64,000 nt of DNA from Pseudobutyrivibrio ruminis AD2017 (GTDB taxonomy: Bacteria; Bacillota; Clostridia; Lachnospirales; Lachnospiraceae), in assembly GCF_000424305.1 (NCBI RefSeq), contig NZ_KE384162.1:186001-250000 (forward strand). The letters are read 5' to 3'. Shown here in pieces: positions 58,152 to 64,000 of this stretch. A model generated the notes under the pieces. It was not told where the DNA came from. It worked only from the letters and a program-made list of their open reading frames with translations, and searched no databases. Position 1 is the first letter of the stretch. The number at the start of each line of letters is the position of its first letter. Both the position numbers and the translations under genes were made by a program.

Positions 58152-60110
58152 ATGCAAAAGTTTTTACCAGTTTGTAGAAAAGATATGGATGAACGTGGCA
58201 TAAAGCAACTAGACTTTGTTTATGTCTGTGGCGATGCTTACGTGGATCATCCTTCATTTGGGGCGGCAATTATTTGCCGCCTTCTTGAATTGCATGGATA
58301 TTCCGTGGGAATTATCGCTCAGCCAGATTGGAAAGATGATAATTCAATTAACATTTTAGGAGAGCCGCGTCTAGGCTTTTTTGTTAGTGCCGGAAATATG
58401 GATTCCATGGTTAATCACTACAGTGTTTCAAAGCATAGAAGAGATTATGATAATTATTCTCCAGGCGGTAAAATTGGTCTTAGACCAGATTATGCTACTG
58501 TGGTGTATTGCAATTTAATAAGACATACCTATAAGAAAAAGCCTATTATCATAGGTGGAATTGAGGCGTCACTTAGACGTCTTGCACATTATGACTATTG
58601 GTCAAACAAGGTGCGTCGTTCCATATTGCTTGATTCTGGTGCAGACTTAATATCTTATGGTATGGGCGAACGTTCAGTTATCGAAATAGCAGATTGCCTT
58701 GCATCGGGTATGGATGTAAAGGACATTACATATATTGATGGTACTGTTTTTAAGACTAGAGATAAGTCATTTATTGAGGATGGACTTATTCTGCCTAGTT
58801 TCGAGGAAATAAAGGCAGATAAAGCAACATATGCTAAAAGCTTTTACACTCAATACGTAAATACGGATGCATTTACAGCTAAAAAGCTTGTTGAAACATA
58901 TGATGGTGCAATGTATGTTGTACAAAATCCTCCACAGAAGCCATTAACCAGACAGGAAATGGATGATGTGTATGCTATCGAATATATGAGAACATATCAT
59001 CCTATGTATGAAAAGGACGGTGGTATTCCTGCTATCAAAGAAGTTAAATTCTCTTTGATTAGTAATAGAGGCTGCTTTGGTGGCTGTAATTTCTGTGCCC
59101 TTACTTTCCATCAGGGAAGAATTATACAGTCTAGAAGTCATGAATCTATTATTAATGAGGCAAAGCTTATCACTCAGGATCCTGAATTTAAGGGTTATAT
59201 TCATGATGTTGGTGGGCCTACTGCTAATTTTAGAAATCCATCTTGTAAGAAGCAGCTTACAAAGGGTGTATGTACAAATAGACAGTGTCTATTCCCAACT
59301 AAATGTCCTAACCTAGAGGTAGATCACAAGGATTACGTAGCTCTTCTTACTAAGCTTAGAAAGCTCCCAAAGGTGAAGAAGGTATTTGTTCGTTCAGGCG
59401 TAAGATTTGATTATGTTATGTATGACAAGGACGATACATTCCTTCGCGACCTATGTAAATATCATGTCAGTGGGCAGCTAAAGGTTGCTCCAGAGCATAT
59501 TTCAAACAATGTTCTTAGCTACCTTGGAAAGCCAGATATTTCTGTTTATAACAGTTTTTGTGATAAATACGCTAAGATTAACAAGGAGCTTGGTTTAAAA
59601 CAGTACCTTGTTCCATATCTTATGAGTTCGCATCCAGGTAGTACACTTGATGATGCTATAGCCTTGGCAGAATATTTACGTGATCATCATTTGTCGCCAG
59701 AGCAGGTACAGGATTTTTATCCAACACCTAGCACAATCTCAACTACTATGTATTATACTGAGATTGATCCTAGAGATATGAAGCCTGTATATATCTGCAA
59801 GAATCCTCATGAAAAGGCTATGCAGCGTGCCCTTATTCAGTACAAGAGACCAGAAAACTATGATCTTGTTAAGGAAGCATTAATAAAAGCTGGTCGTGAA
59901 GATTTAATAGGATTTGGAGAGGAATGTTTGATTCCACCTAGAAAAATAAAGGGTAAGGAATTCAAAAAGGCTGACTCAAAGAAAAATGATTCTAAGAAGA
60001 ATACAGCTAAGAAATCTGATTCTGTAAAGAATAATAAAAATACCAGAAATAAGAATTCTGGAAAGCAAAGTAGGCCAAATGAAAGAACTAAGAATAGAAG
60101 AAAACGATAG
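58152..60110 (+). CDS. YgiQ family radical SAM protein
   Basis: This 652-residue protein matches the YgiQ family: N-terminal QLDFVYVCGDAYVDHPSFG, IGGIEASLRRLAHYDYW, then the radical SAM motif SNRGCFGGCNFCALTFHQGR (CxxxCxxC) and FYPTPSTISTTMYYTEIDP. The cluster-binding core is intact. The last 50 residues are a Lys/Asn/Ser-rich low-complexity tail ending NERTKNRRKR, suited to nucleic acid or ribosome contact. Its last 32 bases overlap the next gene. The reaction is unknown. No strong ribosome binding site precedes the ATG. Confidence 0.9.
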   Translation: MQKFLPVCRKDMDERGIKQLDFVYVCGDAYVDHPSFGAAIICRLLELHGYSVGIIAQPDWKDDNSINILGEPRLGFFVSAGNMDSMVNHYSVSKHRRDYDNYSPGGKIGLRPDYATVVYCNLIRHTYKKKPIIIGGIEASLRRLAHYDYWSNKVRRSILLDSGADLISYGMGERSVIEIADCLASGMDVKDITYIDGTVFKTRDKSFIEDGLILPSFEEIKADKATYAKSFYTQYVNTDAFTAKKLVETYDGAMYVVQNPPQKPLTRQEMDDVYAIEYMRTYHPMYEKDGGIPAIKEVKFSLISNRGCFGGCNFCALTFHQGRIIQSRSHESIINEAKLITQDPEFKGYIHDVGGPTANFRNPSCKKQLTKGVCTNRQCLFPTKCPNLEVDHKDYVALLTKLRKLPKVKKVFVRSGVRFDYVMYDKDDTFLRDLCKYHVSGQLKVAPEHISNNVLSYLGKPDISVYNSFCDKYAKINKELGLKQYLVPYLMSSHPGSTLDDAIALAEYLRDHHLSPEQVQDFYPTPSTISTTMYYTEIDPRDMKPVYICKNPHEKAMQRALIQYKRPENYDLVKEALIKAGREDLIGFGEECLIPPRKIKGKEFKKADSKKNDSKKNTAKKSDSVKNNKNTRNKNSGKQSRPNERTKNRRKR

Positions 60111-61014
60111 TAATCAGCGTTTTGATAAGTTTTTAAAGCGTGTACTTACTGAAGCTAGTACAAGCTTTATTTATAAGATGCTTAGAAAGAAGAACATTAC
60201 ACTTAATGACAAAAAGGCTGATGGTACAGAAAAACTTAATACAGGTGATATAGTTAAGATTTGGTTTTCTGATGAAACCTATGCCAAGATGACAGGAGCT
60301 GGTGAGCGAGACGAACTTTATTATTCCTTAAAGGAAGTTTTACATGATATTGATGTGGTTTTCGAAGATACTGATATGATTATCATCAATAAGCCTGCCG
60401 GCATCAAATCTCAAAAGGATTCGCCATCAGATATTTCTATCAATGAAATGGCCATTTCATACATGATTGCTAAGGGGGAACTTAGTGAAGAAAGCTTTAA
60501 GCATTTTCACCCTAGCGTATGTAACAGACTAGATAGAAACACATCAGGTATTGTTTTATTTGCAAAGACTCTTAAGGCTGCCCAAACCCTTGGAGAAGCT
60601 TTAAAGGAACGTAGCTGCAAAAAACTTTATAGGGCTGTTGTTCTTGGAAGGATAGATGATGAACAGCAGATAGATGGTTTTTTATCGAAGGATGAAGCTA
60701 CTAATAAGGTTTCTATTACAAAGAATGAAACAAAGGATTCTAAGCCCATTAAAACAGCCTACAGACCTATATCTCACATAGGTGATGATTTTACATTACT
60801 AGAGATTCACCTAATTACAGGACGCACCCATCAAATCAGAGCGCATCTTGCCTCCATAGGGCATCCTATTTTAGGGGATAATAAATACGGAAATACGATA
60901 ATTAATAATAAGAAAAAGGTAAGAGGACAGCTACTACATGCATATTCAATAGAATTTGCTGATGGTAGAAAATTTGTATGCGACTTACCAGGGGAGTTTA
61001 ATGGCTACATATAA
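60079..61014 (+). CDS. RluA family RNA pseudouridine synthase
   Basis: This 311-residue enzyme isomerises uridines in rRNA or tRNA. An N-terminal S4 domain (RFDKFLKRVLTEASTSFIYK) precedes the catalytic domain, with the aspartate in CNRLDRNTSGIVLFAKT and ITGRTHQIRAHLASIGHPI. It begins 32 bases inside the YgiQ gene and overlaps recU by 14 bases. Which position it modifies is not visible; RluC/RluD-like enzymes are nearest. Confidence 0.92.
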   Translation: MKELRIEENDSNQRFDKFLKRVLTEASTSFIYKMLRKKNITLNDKKADGTEKLNTGDIVKIWFSDETYAKMTGAGERDELYYSLKEVLHDIDVVFEDTDMIIINKPAGIKSQKDSPSDISINEMAISYMIAKGELSEESFKHFHPSVCNRLDRNTSGIVLFAKTLKAAQTLGEALKERSCKKLYRAVVLGRIDDEQQIDGFLSKDEATNKVSITKNETKDSKPIKTAYRPISHIGDDFTLLEIHLITGRTHQIRAHLASIGHPILGDNKYGNTIINNKKKVRGQLLHAYSIEFADGRKFVCDLPGEFNGYI

Positions 61015-61534
61015 ATCTCGTGGACTTCGTGGTTCCACTTTTGAAGAATTCATCAATAAAACTAATGAGGTCTATGCCGAAAACGGCTTAGCCCTCATTC
61101 AAAAAATTCCAACACCAATCACACCAATAGATATGGATAATAAGGGGCATATTACACTTGCATATTTTGATCAAAAATCAACAGTAGATTACGTTGGTGC
61201 TATTCAGGGAATCCCTGTTTGCTTCGATGCAAAAGAGTGTAATAAAGATACCTTCCCTCTTCAAAACATTCATGCCCATCAGATTGATTTTATGGGCAAA
61301 TGGGAGGCTCAGGATGGTCTGGCGTTTATCTTGATTTTCTTTAGTGAAAGAGATGTATATTATTATCTTACATTTGAAAAGCTTAAAGGCTTTTGGGATA
61401 GAATGCAGGAGGGTGGAAGAAAAAGTTTTCGTATCGAAGAATTAGATGAAGAATACTTTTTTACTACTAAACCTAATCTTTTAGTTCCTTATTTAGATAT
61501 GATAAATGTAGATTTAGGTTCAAGAAATCTTTAA
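61001..61534 (+). CDS. recU: Holliday junction resolvase RecU
   Basis: This 177-residue nuclease cuts four-way junctions in Firmicutes, in place of RuvC. The N-terminal SRGLRGSTFEEFINKTNEVY, active-site TVDYVGAIQGIPVCFDAKEC (acidic residues and the lysine) and a C-terminal LVPYLDMINVDL are typical. The open frame extends to 60956, but GGGGAG close upstream supports ATG 61001. RuvAB at 38744-40390 is its likely partner. Confidence 0.93.
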   Translation: MATYKSRGLRGSTFEEFINKTNEVYAENGLALIQKIPTPITPIDMDNKGHITLAYFDQKSTVDYVGAIQGIPVCFDAKECNKDTFPLQNIHAHQIDFMGKWEAQDGLAFILIFFSERDVYYYLTFEKLKGFWDRMQEGGRKSFRIEELDEEYFFTTKPNLLVPYLDMINVDLGSRNL

Positions 61535-61553
61535 GAAAATAGGGGAAATAATA

Positions 61554-62423
61554 ATGAAAAATAAAATACTTGGGATTCTTTTATTAGGGACAATTATAAT
61601 TAGCTGTTTTACAGGATGCAGTTCTGATAATAGTGATGCGGGTAATGCTGAAACCGTTAAGGGTGGTGTACAAATTACTAACGGGGACTATTTGTTTGAA
61701 GAGCCTGATGGAGATATGGAGCCACCTGCTATAGAAAATCCAACATGGAAAAAATATAAGAGCCCTGCTTGCAAGCCTACTTCAGATAAACACATTTCAT
61801 TAACTGAAACTAAAAAGGATTCATCTGACTATCTCGATACTGAGGTTTGGGCAACAAAGAATGGATTTGAGTATGCTAGAATGCCATATTCAGACGATAA
61901 ATATCGATATGACCCAGTAGGTGGTGGTGAATACGGCTATGAGTATCAGGGAATCAACATATGGGATAAGGATTCAGATGAATATGTTGCAAGCTTTGAT
62001 TTATCGTTAGTATGTAACGGACCAGATGAAGAATCTGACGATACTTCATCAGCAACTCAATTTATAAATTGGGCACAGGTTTTAGATAACACATTGTATG
62101 TTTCCATTGGTCACAACGGTTATTCTTCAGAAGAGCCATGGTCAAATTATATGGTTGCAATTGATATGAAGACAAATAAGCTGTTATGGCGAAGTGAACC
62201 TAATGTAAGTAACTTTAATAACTTTAAAATAGTAGATGACACTATTATCTGTGGTTACGGCTTTACTGCCGAACCAGATTATTTGTATCTACTTGATAGA
62301 TATACAGGGGACAAGGTAGATGAAATTAAGCTTGATTCTGCACCGTCTCAATTTGAGGTTAAGGATGATGTCCTTTACGTTGCAACCTATAATACGGCAT
62401 ATGAATTTAGAATTAATCATTAA
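61554..62423 (+). CDS. Secreted lipoprotein with beta-propeller-like C-terminus
   Basis: This 289-residue protein has a lipoprotein signal with lipobox SCFTGC (cysteine about 22), followed by an acidic Ser/Asp/Asn linker. The C-terminal half has repeating beta segments (VLDNTLYVSIGHNGY, YMVAIDMKTNKLLWRSEP, YLYLLDRYTGDKVDEIKL) that resemble PQQ-type propeller blades, though only two or three blades fit. No catalytic motif is seen. It probably sits on the outer membrane face. A GGGGAAATAATA precedes the ATG, 19 bases after recU. Confidence 0.78.
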   Translation: MKNKILGILLLGTIIISCFTGCSSDNSDAGNAETVKGGVQITNGDYLFEEPDGDMEPPAIENPTWKKYKSPACKPTSDKHISLTETKKDSSDYLDTEVWATKNGFEYARMPYSDDKYRYDPVGGGEYGYEYQGINIWDKDSDEYVASFDLSLVCNGPDEESDDTSSATQFINWAQVLDNTLYVSIGHNGYSSEEPWSNYMVAIDMKTNKLLWRSEPNVSNFNNFKIVDDTIICGYGFTAEPDYLYLLDRYTGDKVDEIKLDSAPSQFEVKDDVLYVATYNTAYEFRINH

Positions 62424-62430
62424 TAGGTTA

Positions 62431-62460
62431 TAGACAACGAAAATAAAAAACAATTATAAT
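62431..62460 (+). promoter_or_regulatory. Promoter of the FIST-GGDEF gene
   Basis: TAGACA at 62431-62436 and TATAAT at 62455-62460 are separated by 18 bases. TTTGGAG (62481-62487) is the ribosome binding site. Confidence 0.65.
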
Positions 62461-62495
62461 ACAAATATATAAATAATTTATTTGGAGTACTAATA

Positions 62496-64000
62496 ATGAA
62501 ACTTTTGCAAACAACATATAATAAAACCTTTGTGCAGACGGTGGCTAATTGGAATCTTAAAGATAAAAATGCTTTATTTCATGTGTTTGTTCCATTTGAC
62601 CTTAATGATAATAAGGGTGAAACTGACAAAGTACGAGAAGCATTGAAATTCCTTTACCCAGATATTCCAGTTGTTGGCTGTAGTGCGACGGGGGAAATCT
62701 ATGATGGTACAATGTGCGATCATGATATTGTTGTATCTGCTATGGTTTTTGATAATCCTGATACTAGAGTAGAGGTTTGTCCTTACTATGTAGAAAAAGA
62801 TTTTGTAAAAAAAGAAGAGCTTCTTGATATGGCTCTTAACACACCAAATCTTAAGGGAATAGAGCTTATTACAGCCGCACCGTATCAGAAATTGGAAGCT
62901 GCTGTTGAAATTATGGATAGGCTACCAGATGATGTTGAGATATTTGGAGCAGTAGCTGTAGGAGACCAGTTTCAGAAATCCTTTGTTTTTGCTAATGACT
63001 GTGATTACAGTATGGATGGTTCGGTTTGCGTTATGTATATCGGTTCAGAATTACATATTCATACTGATCGTATGCTTGGATGGAAAGCTATTGGCTACCC
63101 TCTTAAAGTCACTAAATCTGAAGGCGCTGTTGTATACGAGTTAGATGGCAAGCCAGCATACGATGTTTACAATCATTATCTACATATTCATAAGGATAAT
63201 AATTTCTTTTATGATGCTCTTCAGTTCCCATGGGAAGTTCAGGTAGATGATGATACTACATACATTAGACATGCTAAATCAGTTAATCCTGACGGGTCTA
63301 TTGTGATGTCTACAAATATTCCTCAGGGATCAGATATACGTATTACATTTGGTGATCCTAGACGAATAATGAATCACACAAGACAAACTAGTGATGATAT
63401 AAAAAGCTTTTCACCTGATGCTATATTTGTAATTAACTGTATGGGTCGTAAGCTTTTCTGGGACTATAACGAGGATGTTGAGGTTTCCGAAATCTCTAAA
63501 AATATCGAAACTACAGGTTTTAGTGCATTAGGAGAATTACTTCGTTATAACGGAACAACCTTCCTTAACAACCTATCTATAGTTTGTGTTGCTATGAGAG
63601 AGGGTGCGCCAGCTAAAAAGTATAATCAGGATTCTACTGCTTATGGATACCATAACTCTAATTTACCTGTAACACATCGTCTTGCAATATTTATTAATAC
63701 CATTACAGATGAGTTGATGGAAAAGAATAAACAGCTGAACGATATGTTGTATAAAGCAAATCATGATGCTTTAACAGGCTTGTTAAACCGTGGTGCAATA
63801 GAAAGAGTTATCTATGATGCTACAGATAATACCAGCCCATCTTACCGCAATGATTGGCATCTGATTATGTTAGATATCGATGATTTTAAAGCATTAAATG
63901 ATAGATATGGCCATAGCGAAGGAGATAAAGCGCTAAGATTGCTTTCAGATTATTTAAAAAAAGAAGTTGGTAGCATGAAAAATGCATCTGTTGGCCGCTG
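62496..64000 (+). CDS. FIST sensor-GGDEF diguanylate cyclase, truncated by the window end
   Basis: I translated this frame by eye: it begins MKLLQTTYNKTFVQTV and stays open to base 64000 (501 codons). The N-terminal FIST domain is recognised by VVGCSATGEIYDG. Such domains sense small ligands, often amino acids, upstream of signalling outputs. The C-terminal output domain is a GGDEF: HDALTGLLNRGAIERV and MLDIDDFKALNDRYGHSEGD are canonical. The GG(D/E)EF catalytic motif lies beyond the window, so cyclase activity cannot be judged. A separate promoter precedes it. Confidence 0.88.
   Translation, partial: MKLLQTTYNKTFVQTVANWNLKDKNALFHVFVPFDLNDNKGETDKVREALKFLYPDIPVVGCSATGEIYDGTMCDHDIVVSAMVFDNPDTRVEVCPYYVEKDFVKKEELLDMALNTPNLKGIELITAAPYQKLEAAVEIMDRLPDDVEIFGAVAVGDQFQKSFVFANDCDYSMDGSVCVMYIGSELHIHTDRMLGWKAIGYPLKVTKSEGAVVYELDGKPAYDVYNHYLHIHKDNNFFYDALQFPWEVQVDDDTTYIRHAKSVNPDGSIVMSTNIPQGSDIRITFGDPRRIMNHTRQTSDDIKSFSPDAIFVINCMGRKLFWDYNEDVEVSEISKNIETTGFSALGELLRYNGTTFLNNLSIVCVAMREGAPAKKYNQDSTAYGYHNSNLPVTHRLAIFINTITDELMEKNKQLNDMLYKANHDALTGLLNRGAIERVIYDATDNTSPSYRNDWHLIMLDIDDFKALNDRYGHSEGDKALRLLSDYLKKEVGSMKNASVGR

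Noticed and set aside
1-64000. tRNA, rRNA, CRISPR arrays, insertion sequences, prophage
   Set aside because: No cloverleaf, direct-repeat array, transposase or phage gene was found in any part of the window.

Overview
The window is an AT-rich, gene-dense stretch of a Firmicutes chromosome. It most resembles a rumen or gut Lachnospiraceae of the Butyrivibrio/Pseudobutyrivibrio type. This is inferred from gene content and order: cmk-ispH-rpsA, yicC-remA-gmk-rpoZ-rimO-pgsA-cinA-rsmD-coaD, RecU as Holliday resolvase, an rnfCDGEAB operon, a five-gene sodium-pumping decarboxylase cluster, and chemotaxis genes in an otherwise anaerobic gene set. I see no phage, insertion sequence, CRISPR array, tRNA or rRNA gene. 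The content is mostly core chromosome.

Layout. 1-7 kb: a secreted NlpC/P60 hydrolase, a SEC-C protein, a chemotaxis receptor, a ZIP metal transporter, and aroA/tyrA on the minus strand. 7-15 kb: an EF-G-like GTPase with unusual G motifs, a small unknown protein, leuS, icd and scpAB. Upstream of both icd and scpA lies a copy of the same structured RNA element (12169-12315 and 13685-13844). The two copies share conserved sequence blocks, but their closing helices differ in sequence while pairing fully. This is the most interesting unexplained signal in the window. 15-20.5 kb: a membrane sodium-translocating decarboxylase with two different carboxyltransferases. 20.5-25.4 kb: an RpiR regulator, a BaiN-like flavoprotein, cmk, ispH and rpsA. 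25.5-27.3 kb: cheR and a convergent RNase H-like exonuclease.

27.5-34.3 kb: the Rnf ferredoxin:NAD+ complex followed by a membrane-anchored FMN/FAD reductase of the fumarate reductase family. Together they suggest ion-motive electron flow and possibly electron export to an acceptor outside the cytoplasm. 34.4-45.8 kb: proB/proA interleaved with DUF896 and a 5-formyl-THF cyclo-ligase gene, then miaB, ruvAB, zapA, a U32 peptidase, and an FtsW/RodA-PBP pair. 45.8-51.9 kb: rpmB, an Asp23 protein, fakA-like and recG, with rqcH convergent and overlapping recG. 52-58 kb: the long yicC-to-coaD housekeeping operon. 58-64 kb: a YgiQ radical SAM protein, an RluA-family synthase, recU, a lipoprotein, and a FIST-GGDEF protein cut by the window end.

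Regulation visible in the sequence: many near-consensus vegetative promoters (TTGACA-17-TATAAT type) and intrinsic terminators. In at least three places (leuS, the RpiR gene, scpA) the promoter of the downstream gene is built into the terminator of the upstream gene. Several leaders carry hairpins next to the ribosome binding site.
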